Source: BS750m-G4 sp964472195 | GTDB lineage: Bacteria > Bacteroidota > Ignavibacteria > Tepidaquicellales > Tepidaquicellaceae | NCBI GenBank assembly: GCA_964472195.1 | Contig: CAYYJH010000034.1 | Coordinates: 1 to 28,852 of the forward strand | Direction: 5' to 3' | DNA length: 28,852 nt | Part shown: positions 1-9,228 of the stretch, piece after piece | Layout of the letters: each line of letters starts with the position of its first letter | Position numbering within the stretch: position 1 is the first letter of the stretch | The notes under the pieces: generated by a model | The model's input: only the letters and a program-made list of their open reading frames with translations | Told to the model about the DNA's origin: nothing | Database searches by the model: none | Translations under genes and position numbers: made by a program

Positions 1-284
1 AGAAGTTAACATGGTTTACTAATATGATAAAAGAAAAAAATGAACTTTGACTTACCTACAATAACTTATTCTAAAAGCAATTTAATCAATTTATATAATA
101 TATTATATAAATCATAAAAAACATTATCCGATTTGCCCGCTGCTGCGGTTATTTTTTTTGAGTCAATCAGTCTCTATCGTTCAAGCAAAGATAATATGAG
201 TTCCCTTAAAAAAATTTTTCATATATCTAAACTTATCTAAATCTACTATTAATCCGTATAAATTATTTCGAGGTGGTTCATACA
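1..284. other. AT-rich intergenic segment at window edge
   Basis: I see no convincing gene here. The only structure is a short GC-rich hairpin, CCGC-TGCT-GCGG at about 137-148, followed on the plus strand by a T-run (152-159). It could be a weak terminator for a plus-strand gene lying to the left of the window. The stem is only 4 bp, so this is a weak call. Confidence 0.4.
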
Positions 285-1439
285 TCACATCTCATTTTTA
301 TTAAAAAAAGGAAAGAGTTTATCAAAACCCCACAATAATAAAAAGGGTATTATGATTATTAAAAAAGACACAATCAAACCTTCTTTATCAAAAACCCCCG
401 GGAAATATTCTGTAAATCCCCGCATACTTTTAGAAACTAACTGCCCGCCAATCACAACGTTCCAACGCATAAATAATACCTGTAACAAAAGCATCCCTGA
501 AGAACACCATATCATAAAATTCTTCAGCTTCGAATTAAACTTAAATAAAGATGTTATGGTTAGCATAATAAACGGAACTAATGAAAAGAGTCCAAGCTGT
601 AAAAAGATATAGGAAGTCTTGAGTTTTGTAACTATTAATTGTTTTAAAATATCCCATCTTTCAGTATGTTCATAAGCAATGGAAAGAACTTCCATAAGCT
701 CAAGAGTAACAGCGATGATCATAAAACCCCAAAGCCACTTCGACATCAAATCGAGACATTCCTGGTCTATTTCTTTTTTCCTTAACCAGAAAACAAATTG
801 ATACAAAAAGATTAAGACAGCTAATCCCGAAACTATCGCAGAGAAAATAAATATAATAAACATGAGTGGTGTTGACCACCAAAGATTCGCTTTAATAGAA
901 CCAAAAAGAAAACCAACATAACCATGCAATATACACGCGATAGGTATACCAAAGCCTGCTAAAAAAACAATCAGCTTATGGTCATATTTTCTTGTATTAT
1001 CATTTACGTTTGTATTCCCTAAAATGATAATATTATAAATAAATTTTGCTATGCCACGAGACTGTAAATATTTATTAATTAATTCTTCACGATAACAGAA
1101 CCATATTTCTAAAATAACTATTAACATGTAAAACATATAAACAAAACCAAAACCACTCATCGCTGAGCTGTAATTTGGCGTTAGCATAATATTAAAGGCA
1201 CGTCCCGGACTGCCAAGATGGTTCAAAAGCGGTAAGGTTGCAAAACATAGAAATGCAAATGATGAGACAAGGGCGAATTTCGCAATTGGTTTGAGTTTTT
1301 CCATTCCAAAGACATGATAAAAAGATGACACTATGAATGCTCCTGCAACCATACCTGTAATGTATGGATATAATACGATCATTACGGTCCATGTTATGTG
1401 CAGTTCATTCGGGAAAACAAAACCATCAACAGATTCCAT
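285..1439 (-). CDS. NrfD/PsrC-type quinone-interacting membrane subunit
   Basis: This is a polytopic membrane protein of about 384 residues with roughly nine to ten hydrophobic segments. It carries signatures typical of the NrfD/HybB/PsrC family, such as HGYVGFLFGSIKAN followed by WWSTPL, and RWNVVIGGQ near the C-terminus. Family members bind menaquinone/menaquinol and exchange electrons with a periplasmic FeS partner. The start is set at the ATG of MESVDGFVF: a GGAGG ribosome-binding site lies 7 nt upstream, and this ATG overlaps the stop of the ferredoxin gene (TAATG), which implies translational coupling. A longer reading that starts 12 codons earlier runs into the ferredoxin gene and has no such signal. 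It is the last gene of the long minus-strand operon. With the ferredoxin and the 15-heme cytochrome it forms a trio like Nrf or CbcSTU modules, so it probably oxidises or reduces quinone for the cytochrome chain. The direction of electron flow cannot be read from the sequence. Confidence 0.9.
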   Translation of the reverse strand: MESVDGFVFPNELHITWTVMIVLYPYITGMVAGAFIVSSFYHVFGMEKLKPIAKFALVSSFAFLCFATLPLLNHLGSPGRAFNIMLTPNYSSAMSGFGFVYMFYMLIVILEIWFCYREELINKYLQSRGIAKFIYNIIILGNTNVNDNTRKYDHKLIVFLAGFGIPIACILHGYVGFLFGSIKANLWWSTPLMFIIFIFSAIVSGLAVLIFLYQFVFWLRKKEIDQECLDLMSKWLWGFMIIAVTLELMEVLSIAYEHTERWDILKQLIVTKLKTSYIFLQLGLFSLVPFIMLTITSLFKFNSKLKNFMIWCSSGMLLLQVLFMRWNVVIGGQLVSKSMRGFTEYFPGVFDKEGLIVSFLIIIIPFLLLWGFDKLFPFFNKNEM

Positions 1440-2197
1440 TATACGACCTCCATATCGAGTCCAATGTAATAACACTTTGGATTAGTTCCTAAATCTGGTT
1501 TAAGCAATCCATATCTCCTTTTATGTAAAATTTTACGTATCGTGCTATCAGGATCTTTCAGGTTTCCGTATATTCTGGCGTTTCTTGGACAAGCATTCAC
1601 ACAAGCAGGAGCAAGACCTTTATGTATCCTGTGGTAGCACAATGTACATTTATCTGCAACGCCGCGGGAATGGTCAATATACCTGCAGCCATAAGGACAG
1701 GCTTGAACACAATAGCCACAACCCACACAATGTTTTTTATCAATTAGTACGACATAATCTGCTGATTTATAAGAGGCACCTACTGGACATACCTGTGTAC
1801 AGGCAGAATCATAACAATGATTACATAATTTTGGGACAAAAAATGCTTTTACAATATCAGACTCCGGGAAATTATTCTGTTTGAAACTTTCAATTGCTCC
1901 CTTAGGCGAATCAACCCTGATTTGTTCATCTTTATTTATTTCATATCTTTCGACCCATGTCCTAAAATAATTTTCAGGTACATCATTTTCAATTTTACAG
2001 GCTCTAACACAAGCACCGCATCCAATACATCTTGTTGTATCGACAACAAATCCCCATTCATATTTTAGTAAATCTTCATAATTGTCTATACTTATTTTTT
2101 TATCCGTATCGGCAAATGCAAAAAAAGAACCAACGAGCACACCAGCGGTACTATATATACCTAATTTAATAAATTGACGTCTTTCCATCTTTTCCAT
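1439..2197 (-). CDS. Tat-exported 4x[4Fe-4S] ferredoxin subunit (NrfC/HybA-like)
   Basis: This 252-residue iron-sulfur protein begins with a twin-arginine signal (ERRQFIKLG followed by a hydrophobic stretch ending near AFAD), so the folded protein should be exported to the periplasmic face. Four cysteine groups typical of the DMSO-reductase electron-transfer subunit family are visible: CIGCGACVRACK, CNHCYDSACTQVCP, CVGCGYCVQACPYGC and CTLCYHRIHKGLAPACVNACP. These are enough for four [4Fe-4S] clusters. Its stop codon overlaps the start of the NrfD-type gene (TAATG), as expected for obligate partners. The inferred role is to pass electrons between the quinone site of the NrfD subunit and the multiheme cytochrome encoded just upstream. 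An alternative start at the internal ATG (MERRQF, 2188) would shorten the protein by three residues without affecting the Tat motif. No molybdopterin catalytic subunit is encoded nearby, so this looks like an electron-transfer complex rather than a reductase. Confidence 0.92.
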   Translation of the reverse strand: MEKMERRQFIKLGIYSTAGVLVGSFFAFADTDKKISIDNYEDLLKYEWGFVVDTTRCIGCGACVRACKIENDVPENYFRTWVERYEINKDEQIRVDSPKGAIESFKQNNFPESDIVKAFFVPKLCNHCYDSACTQVCPVGASYKSADYVVLIDKKHCVGCGYCVQACPYGCRYIDHSRGVADKCTLCYHRIHKGLAPACVNACPRNARIYGNLKDPDSTIRKILHKRRYGLLKPDLGTNPKCYYIGLDMEVV

Positions 2198-2263
2198 TTT
2201 AACTAATCTTTTTTCTATCTTTTTATTTTTCCAAAAAACTTTATTATTTTAAATATTTCTTAC

Positions 2264-3535
2264 TTAATGACATTCGCTGCAAAACTCCTCTTTATGACAC
2301 TTACGGCATAATGTCTCACCTTTTTGAGATACGAGTTCTTTGTGCTCTTCAACAAATCCTTCAGGGTGGGGCATCTCCAGCTTGTGACATGACCTGCAGG
2401 AATTTTTCTTATGACAGAAATCACATGAGGATCTATTATTGCCAGCTGATTTCGGATGCAACTTTAACCATCCTTGTTTATGTGTAGACGGTCTCTTTGA
2501 CATATGACAGGATGAACATTGATTGCTTGTATGACACCTCATGCAAAAATCAGCTTTCTGCCTTGCATATTTTTTATGTTCAAACGCCCAGTTTTCAGAA
2601 TGGGGACTCGTACTTACTTTCAAATTCATCTTATGAATTTGTTCTGAGTGGCAATTTAAACAAATCTTTTCATCTCTCTTAGCTATCATTCCTGAATTTC
2701 CAAGGTGTGATGGCCATTCTATTTTCGGTGGATATTTTAAATCCTTGAAAGTCTTTTTTTCATGACACAACAAACAGAATTTTGCATTCCCATTTTTATA
2801 AATCCTTCCCGTCGTTTCATCTACTTTATGAAACAGATGACAGGTTCTGCATTCAACATAATTATGATGAGGACGACCGCTGAAATCCTTAACTAATTCT
2901 GCATGACAATCTTTACATTCAAATATTGTCGGGTGGTCCGGGATATCCTTAAAACTCTTTTCAGGTTTTTTATCGTGACATTCAGTACATTTATAAACAA
3001 TCGGATGTATTCTCGATTGATTCACTTCGGTTAACAGGAAAATCGGTTCATGCGGATTGTGGCATTCAATACATTTTGTTTTAGCATCAACTACATTTAG
3101 AAATTTATAGTGCTCATTATGATCAACTTGAGGAAAATCCGACGGTCTTGCTTTTAGTTTTCGATGACAATAGAGACATCCCTCAAAATTATAATTTTTT
3201 TCCATTACACCCTGTTCTTTTGTAATATTTCCTGTACTATCACCTTTGTGATAAGCTACGTGTGTGTTTCCTGGACCATGACAATCAACACAGGGTACAT
3301 TATAATGCGCATCCTTTTCATGTAATTGATACACATCGTCATGGCACTCGACACACGTTTCGATACTCTGATTTACTAATTTTTGAGATTGAATTTCCTT
3401 ATTAGCATCCCATCTATAGTGTCCGTGTTCACCATAACTTTCCGGTTGAAATGCCCTATCTAATATAATACCTATAAAAACGAAGACTATGATAACAGAA
3501 AAGACAGTTACGATGTGTGATTTATCTTTCATCAT
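2264..3535 (-). CDS. 15-heme membrane-anchored c-type cytochrome
   Basis: The protein has one N-terminal hydrophobic anchor (HIVTVFSVIIVFVFIGIIL) and then 15 CXXCH heme-binding motifs on the periplasmic side. The C-terminal half has closely paired motifs with MPHP-type spacers, resembling the multiheme partners of NapC/NrfD systems. The last heme motif (CSECH) is the very end of the protein. I place the start at the tandem ATG-ATG (3535/3532) because a GGAGG at 3539-3543 sits 3 and 6 nt upstream. The second ATG has the better spacing. The reading frame stays open to a TTG at 3613, which would add about 26 residues but has no ribosome-binding site. The gene lies 66 bp before the ferredoxin gene and, with it and the NrfD gene, forms a likely quinone:cytochrome c complex. 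The exact substrate is unknown. Confidence 0.88.
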   Translation of the reverse strand: MMKDKSHIVTVFSVIIVFVFIGIILDRAFQPESYGEHGHYRWDANKEIQSQKLVNQSIETCVECHDDVYQLHEKDAHYNVPCVDCHGPGNTHVAYHKGDSTGNITKEQGVMEKNYNFEGCLYCHRKLKARPSDFPQVDHNEHYKFLNVVDAKTKCIECHNPHEPIFLLTEVNQSRIHPIVYKCTECHDKKPEKSFKDIPDHPTIFECKDCHAELVKDFSGRPHHNYVECRTCHLFHKVDETTGRIYKNGNAKFCLLCHEKKTFKDLKYPPKIEWPSHLGNSGMIAKRDEKICLNCHSEQIHKMNLKVSTSPHSENWAFEHKKYARQKADFCMRCHTSNQCSSCHMSKRPSTHKQGWLKLHPKSAGNNRSSCDFCHKKNSCRSCHKLEMPHPEGFVEEHKELVSQKGETLCRKCHKEEFCSECH

Positions 3536-3668
3536 AATCCTCCGGTATTGCCTCCCGAAATAATTACCCGAATAAGTTTTGAACAGTTCCTTATTTTTTT
3601 TATCTGATTCCAAGTTTTTTACAGATTATTTTAAAAATATTATATCTTAACCTTTCAAAAAGGATCTC

Positions 3669-4988
3669 CTAATCAGAAAAACTTTTTAATTCTTTCAGTT
3701 TTTTTGAGAATACAGTACTCACTAACTCATAATTGTGAACATATAAACTCGGATATTTTTTCAAATTAAATATAATATTTTTTATTTGTTTGACTTCCTG
3801 CTTTTCTTCTGAATTTAATTTTGATTCATCTAAATTTCTGATTACTTCATTAATCTCCTTAATTAATTCTTTTATTTCCTTCTCCCAATCGGACATCATA
3901 TCAGCATAATCCTTATCGTGGCATTTCATACATATTTTTTTATCAGGCTTTATTAACTTATCCGATTCTATATGGCAATCGATACAGCCAACACCGCCTT
4001 CTTTCATATAATCGGGTTGGTCGAAGTGTAAATAACTCCCTTCATAGACCTTGGATTGAATATCGTGACATTTTACGCAGGCATCATTTGATTTTCCCTT
4101 TGAATGGTGGCAGCTGTTACAGTTATTTTTGTTCAGTATTAACTCTCCATGTTTTTGTGCATTGGAGTGACACTTCTCACAGGCAACCCTGTTTTTAACT
4201 ATATGCAGGTTATGAGAAAAATTCATTCCAAATTTCTTGACGGATATCTCCTGGATTCCTGCATGACAACTATAGCATGCATTCGGGATGAATTCTGTAT
4301 CTGATTTGAACTCCGGNNNNNNNNNNNNNNNNNNNNNNNNNNNNNNNNNNNNNNNNNNNNNNNNNNNNNNNNNNNNNNNNNNNNNNNNNNNNNNNNNNNN
4401 NNNNNNNNNNNNNNNNGGGTCATCTGATTTTTTAAAATGGCAGTTGACACAAGTAGATATTGTAACTTCAATATGTGAACCCTGGACAATTTGAGAATGA
4501 CAGCTCGTACATTTCAAAGTCTTTCCTCTTCTCTGCTTTTCCAGATGGTTTTTATGATTGAAAGCTACACCCTTGAAATCAAATGTTGTATCACGGAATG
4601 CCTGAGATTCATGACAACCAGACCTTTCGCAAGCATGATCAGGTATTTCTGCCCACGGCTTTCTTTTCTTATAGGATAATGACAGATAATTAACAATCTG
4701 CACAAGACCATTCAGTTTCCCTTTAATAGTACCAGATACTCCGGGTTCAAAGTGGCACTCTACACAGTCAACATTATTATGAGCAGAAGTTCTCCAGCTC
4801 TGGTAAAATGTTTCCATATAATGGCAGGTTGGACAGAAAGTAGGACGTGATGTGATTTCTGCTGAAATAGAAAGTAGTATCAGAACAGTTAATAAATAAA
4901 TCCCAAAAAACAGAAGAAATCTTCTAAACCCTCTAACCTTTTTAAAAAATCTTTTTTCTTTTAAAATCTTCTTTGCTTTTTTTATCAT
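3669..4988 (-). CDS. NapC/NirT-like multiheme cytochrome c (>=11 hemes, interrupted by assembly gap)
   Basis: A basic N-terminus and one membrane anchor (about residues 23-43) precede a CPTCHYM motif. This CXXCHxM arrangement is typical of the first, quinol-facing heme of NapC/NrfH proteins. Eleven heme motifs are visible: ten CXXCH and one CX4CH (CERSGCH). More may lie in the 100-N gap at 4317-4416, which interrupts the middle of the gene. Both sides of the gap read in the same frame with similar cytochrome sequence, so I treat it as one gene, but the true gap length and frame are unknown. The C-terminal 70 residues contain no heme and form a predicted helical hairpin with a conserved VHNY motif. 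That module also occurs twice in the neighbouring >=20-heme protein. The inferred role is a quinol-oxidising or electron-relay cytochrome in the inner membrane. Confidence 0.85.
   Translation of the reverse strand: MIKKAKKILKEKRFFKKVRGFRRFLLFFGIYLLTVLILLSISAEITSRPTFCPTCHYMETFYQSWRTSAHNNVDCVECHFEPGVSGTIKGKLNGLVQIVNYLSLSYKKRKPWAEIPDHACERSGCHESQAFRDTTFDFKGVAFNHKNHLEKQRRGKTLKCTSCHSQIVQGSHIEVTISTCVNCHFKKSDDXXXXXXXXXXXXXXXXXXXXXXXXXXXXXXXXXXPEFKSDTEFIPNACYSCHAGIQEISVKKFGMNFSHNLHIVKNRVACEKCHSNAQKHGELILNKNNCNSCHHSKGKSNDACVKCHDIQSKVYEGSYLHFDQPDYMKEGGVGCIDCHIESDKLIKPDKKICMKCHDKDYADMMSDWEKEIKELIKEINEVIRNLDESKLNSEEKQEVKQIKNIIFNLKKYPSLYVHNYELVSTVFSKKLKELKSFSD
4317..4416. other. Assembly gap (100 N) inside a cytochrome gene
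   Basis: Exactly 100 N, a scaffolding placeholder whose real length is unknown. It lies inside the NapC-like cytochrome gene. By comparison with the paralogous stretch of the neighbouring >=20-heme protein, at least one further heme motif is likely hidden here. Confidence 0.97.
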
Positions 4989-5175
4989 TGAGGTTTATTC
5001 TTTAATCTTTTTAATTAATTGATAGATAAAAAAATTGTTACATAATTATCTCTTCCTATTTAAATTTTAACACAATAAAAATCAAGTTCGTTTTTCATCA
5101 GAAAGATATAGAATATTAATAAACTCAAAAAATGTCTTATCAGAATAAAAGAATTTGATTTTGATTTGAACTATT

Positions 5176-7193
5176 CTACTTCTCTTCTGTATTTAAATTT
5201 TTTATATCCTTAATTGATTTATCAAGAAAATCAATGAACATCATGTAATTATGAAGCCCGTTGCTCTTATCCGACTTTATAGCAGAAATAAGTTTTTTTG
5301 CTTTCAGGATTATATCTTTACCTTCCTGATTAAATTCAGATTTCTTTGTGCTTGTCAAAAGTGAGGAAAGAGTTTTTACTTTTGATTTTATCTCACTTAT
5401 CCATTCTAATTGTATTTCCCTGTACGAAGCATCATGACATTCCACACAAACATTTTCTCCGGTTTTTGATACTTTATTCTTTTTAGCTATATGACAATCT
5501 TCACAACTGACTCCTCCTGCTTTCATTATATCTTCTTCATGCTTATTGCCAAAAATAATTCCGCTGTATATATTACTCTGGTACGAATGACACACAGGAC
5601 AATTTTTCCTGAGCTCTTTCTCTTTATGATGGCAATTAGTACAGGAATTCTTCTTTATTTGAATTTTTGAAAAATCAAGTGATGCATGACATTTTGTACA
5701 ACTAATATTTCTTTTATCACTATGAAGGGTATGAGGAAATTTAATCGAGCCGAACTGAATTATCTCACGTATCTTAGAAAAGTTTTTATGACATTTTTGA
5801 CATTCTTTTTTCGTTACTGTAATTTTTTTATGCTCTGCTTTGGAATGGCATAAAGTACAATTAATAAAACTCATGTGTCGTTTGTGAGGAAATTTATCTT
5901 CGCCAAATTTAGTTATATTTTTCGGAGTAATTGCAAAATGACACAGGTTGCAAAATTCCCTGTCGTCTGTCAATATAGCTGAACGCGTTGCTTTAAAGTT
6001 TTTATTTCCTAATCTCTCAGAGATACCTTCAATGTTTTTTGCAACATTTTCGAGAAGCTTAACGGCATAATCTAAGTTATGAGCACCCCTGCCTTCTTTT
6101 ACAAGTCTGAAATTAAATTCCGCATCATTAAGATAGTTTTGTACAGCTGAAACATTTTTTCCCTGTTGTTTAGCAGATAGGACAAGCTGCCTTGCGTACT
6201 CCAGATCAGGTTGAAGTTTGCTGACTGCATCATCTAAACTGCTTATCCACTTATCAAGCATTACATCATAACCTTTTTCATGACACTTTACACATGATTG
6301 TCTTTTTTCGCTTAAGTCGCTTTTCCCGTCTTTGTTCAAATCAAGATGGCAGCCTTCGCAGGATACCTGGGCAGCAAACATTCTACTGGGTGTACTCGTA
6401 ACACCCTTACCTTCACCCCCGATATAAATTTCCCTTTGCAACGTATGCTGTAATTGATGACAGTTTTCACAATTTGCCTCTAATGAACTTATCATTCGTA
6501 TTCTTCCATGCCGAATCGGATTGTGACATTCTTCACAATCGACTCCTTCATTGGTAATATGAACACTATGAATTTTATCTATGTTAGAAAATTCTTCGAG
6601 TCTTTCTACGTGGCACTTATAGCATTTTTTCTTTTCTACTTCAGCATTACCCGTAACAACATCGATATGGCACTGCGAACAATCCACCCCTATTTTTAAA
6701 TATGCTTCATGATTAAATTGAAAGCCACTATGTTCAACAACCTTTTTGGGACTACCATGACAAACTCCACATCCTGTAGCAGAGTGCCCTCTTTCTACAC
6801 CTTTAAAATGGCAGGTGTAACAAACATTTTTATCAACTCTGAAATGTTCATCCTCACCTCTTGCATGACAACTTGTGCAGCGCAGTTTTTTACCACGTTT
6901 CAAATCTTCAAGATGATCAGAGTGGCTGAATGAAATGTGCATAGAAAAAACAGTCTCCTTTTTTAGATTCTGTTTTTCATGACATTCTAAACAAATATCA
7001 TCATCCACTTCAGCTCGGGGTCTTGGATTATAGGAACCTGCTATATATCTTAATAAATATGGTGCAGTTAAAATTCTCCTGCTGGGATGGCACGTAACAC
7101 AGGATATATCTTTATGAGTAGAATTAACTGATAGTTCATAATATGGTTCCATATAATGACAGGAGAGACATATCTTTGAATATGAAGAGCCAA
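5176..7193 (-). CDS. Giant multiheme cytochrome c (>=20 hemes), N-terminus lost in gap
   Basis: From the first internal ATG (7152) the protein has 658 residues and 19 CXXCH motifs. The open frame continues upstream to the gap and reads GSSYSKICLSCHYMEPYY, which adds a twentieth heme (CLSCHYM). This motif matches the CXXCHxM start of NapC-like proteins, so the true start and a membrane anchor of roughly 40 residues lie in or beyond the gap. The protein is an internal duplication. Each half has about ten hemes and ends in a heme-free helical hairpin containing G-x-HN (GAHNLDYAV in the middle, GLHNYMMF at the C-terminus). It follows a b-type cytochrome gene that ends in the same gap, so the two are probably cotranscribed partners. 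The inferred role is a quinone-linked multiheme wire in the periplasm. Confidence 0.88.
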
Positions 7194-7293
7194 NNNNNNN
7201 NNNNNNNNNNNNNNNNNNNNNNNNNNNNNNNNNNNNNNNNNNNNNNNNNNNNNNNNNNNNNNNNNNNNNNNNNNNNNNNNNNNNNNNNNNNNN
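7194..7293. other. Assembly gap (100 N) between b-type and multiheme cytochrome genes
   Basis: Exactly 100 N of unknown true length. It hides the C-terminus of the b-type cytochrome (about 25-35 residues by comparison with its two paralogs here) and the N-terminus of the >=20-heme cytochrome (about 40 residues). The real gap is therefore probably nearer 200-250 bp. Any reading frame that runs straight through it is an artefact. Confidence 0.95.
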
Positions 7294-8096
7294 TTTAACC
7301 AGACCATGCTCATCGGAAATTTATGAGGATTCAAATGTCCATTATAAAAATGCCAGCCAATTATTACAAGAGTTGCTAGCAACGCTTCATCACTATGCAT
7401 TTCTCTTGCGATTGCATGTAGTGTATTTGTAATAATATCAGGACCGAATGGAAGTTCAATGTCTCCTATAAACAGAGGTGTAAATTTACCCTGGAAAAGC
7501 CACATTATCATTCCCGTTCCTATCATCATCACAAGACCCCAGTATACAGCCCAGTAATCGAATTTTTCAACATAACTGTACCTGCCAAATTTTACTTTTT
7601 CTTTTCTTATTCCAAGGTAATACTTTAATTGATTAACTAAATCCGAAAAATCTTTAAACTTAGGAAGAAGTTCAAAAAAGTCTTTTCTTCCGCGCTCTGC
7701 CCAAAAAATATATAACAAATGATAAAATCCAACAAGAATCATTCCCATTGCAAAGAAATGATGTACTTCACGAGCCCCGGGAGTTCCTCCAAATAGATTG
7801 ATAATAAACTGTGACGCACCATTCTGAGGAAATTTCAAAGGAATGCCTGTTAAGATTAACATGATAGTTGTTATCAGTAAAGCTATATGTTGTAAACGAA
7901 AATTCAACCCGAACCTGATAAAAAATTCTTCCTTCCCCTTTTTCGGTTCTTCCGTTTTCCTGGGTTCCTCTTTCTCTTCTTTATATTCCCCTTTAACTTC
8001 TTCTCGTATCTTAGACTTTAGCTGTGCAATTTCTGCACTGAGTCTTTTCTCGACCTCTTGTTCTATTTTTTTGTCAACGTTATTATCTTTTGCCAT
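7294..8096 (-). CDS. b-type cytochrome, Ni/Fe-hydrogenase/formate-dehydrogenase gamma type (C-terminus lost in gap)
   Basis: This is a membrane diheme b-type cytochrome of the cytochrome b561/FdhI-like superfamily. Four hydrophobic segments carry the usual histidines (RLQHIALL, REVHHFFAMG, FYHLLY, HAIAREMHSDEALLA and IGWHFYNGHLNPHKFP). Unlike its two paralogs it starts with a charged cytoplasmic extension of about 55 residues, rich in Lys/Glu and likely coiled coil. The coding sequence runs into the gap after NPHKFPMSMVWL. The paralogs continue with LTG and a short acidic tail, so about 25-35 residues are missing. It lies 6 bp downstream of the 9-heme cytochrome gene and just before the >=20-heme gene. 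The inferred role is quinone-linked electron transfer across the membrane to a periplasmic multiheme partner. Confidence 0.87.
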
Positions 8097-8102
8097 CTTT
8101 TA

Positions 8103-9227
8103 TTATGTTGATTCCTCTTTTTTATGTTTAATTTTTCTTATCAAATCAAGTACGACGTGTATAGCAAGCAAAAACAAAATTATAATCGTCAGCCATTTGA
8201 AAAAATTGCTTATATAGTAAATTGACCCTGCTTCCTCAGAATGAGGATTGATATGAATTCGTCCTTTGGTGTAATTAGCATTAGCATCCGGGTGACACTT
8301 CCCGCAGGTTTTAACTATATTATTCGGATTAATTGATGAGGAAGGATCGTTTTGTGATTTAATATCATGTACTCCATGGCAGCTTGCACAATTTGCAGTT
8401 GTTTTCTCACCAAACTGAGAAGCGATTCCGTGATAACTGGACTCATAAGTCTGAAATTTGTCTGCTTTAATTCCGTATTTCCCTGTTATTTTTTCGGATG
8501 CATGGCATGTTCCACAAGTGTTATCTATCGTTGTTTTGAATACGGTTGAAGATGGGTCTCCAATTTGCTTTATTTTATGCTCTCCATGACAATCCGTACA
8601 ACCGGGAACATCTTCTATGTTTTTCTTAAATAAAGCAACACCGTGAATACTTGTACTATAATCAGTATAAATATCTAAATGGCACTGCCCGCACATTTTT
8701 GAAACATTTTTCTTCAAATCAAGAGGAGATTCAGATTCCCTGCTCTTTATATTATGAGTTCCATGGCATGTTTGACAAACCGGTGCATTTGGATTCCCTT
8801 TTAAAATCTCTTTTTCATGAACACTCTCCTGAAACTCTCTATACATTTCAGTTTCCGGAGCACCAACGGGATTATTTTCATAATGACAGCGTGTACATTG
8901 AACTTTTTTAACATCTGTCTTATGACCTAATGCTGTTATTTCGACAATATCCGAGTGACAATCCTGACAGGTATTATTATAATGCGGGGAGTTCTTAATT
9001 GTATTTTCATCTACGAACAAATTTTGAAAGGAACCGTCTTCGCGTTGAATCCTAAAATCCTTTTTGCCATGACAAATCAGACATTTCTGTGCCTGTGATA
9101 AAAGAACCGAGGGAGATATAAGCGATTGAATGAAAATAAAAATTATAATAATGCCTAAAGTAATAATGTACCTTTTATTGTTGCTAAATTTTTTTCTAAA
9201 TTTTATTTTTGATCTATTAATTTCCAA
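8103..9227 (-). CDS. 9-heme c-type cytochrome with two membrane anchors
   Basis: This 374-residue protein has an N-terminal hydrophobic segment (about residues 20-45), nine CXXCH motifs, and a C-terminal transmembrane helix (about 337-360) followed by a basic tail. The hemes are therefore tethered in the periplasm. The core is a repeated unit: a S-x-HG/YHG segment, a C-x-x-CHGxH motif, an I-K/R-S-x-NDPSS-type stretch, then a second CXXCH. The same unit builds the 19-heme protein of this operon. The only available start is TTG at 9227, one nucleotide after the stop of the upstream cytochrome b gene, which fits translational coupling. No clear ribosome-binding site is seen. The inferred role is the periplasmic partner of the adjacent b-type cytochrome. 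Confidence 0.87.
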   Translation of the reverse strand: MEINRSKIKFRKKFSNNKRYIITLGIIIIFIFIQSLISPSVLLSQAQKCLICHGKKDFRIQREDGSFQNLFVDENTIKNSPHYNNTCQDCHSDIVEITALGHKTDVKKVQCTRCHYENNPVGAPETEMYREFQESVHEKEILKGNPNAPVCQTCHGTHNIKSRESESPLDLKKNVSKMCGQCHLDIYTDYSTSIHGVALFKKNIEDVPGCTDCHGEHKIKQIGDPSSTVFKTTIDNTCGTCHASEKITGKYGIKADKFQTYESSYHGIASQFGEKTTANCASCHGVHDIKSQNDPSSSINPNNIVKTCGKCHPDANANYTKGRIHINPHSEEAGSIYYISNFFKWLTIIILFLLAIHVVLDLIRKIKHKKEEST

Positions 9228-9228
9228 C

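Noticed and set aside
7068..8096. A 342-residue frame continuing from the b-type cytochrome through the N gap into 7068-7193.
   Set aside because: After the gap the frame reads nonsense that overlaps the in-frame multiheme cytochrome (CLSCHYMEPYY) on the same strand. The gap length is arbitrary, so the fusion is an artefact.
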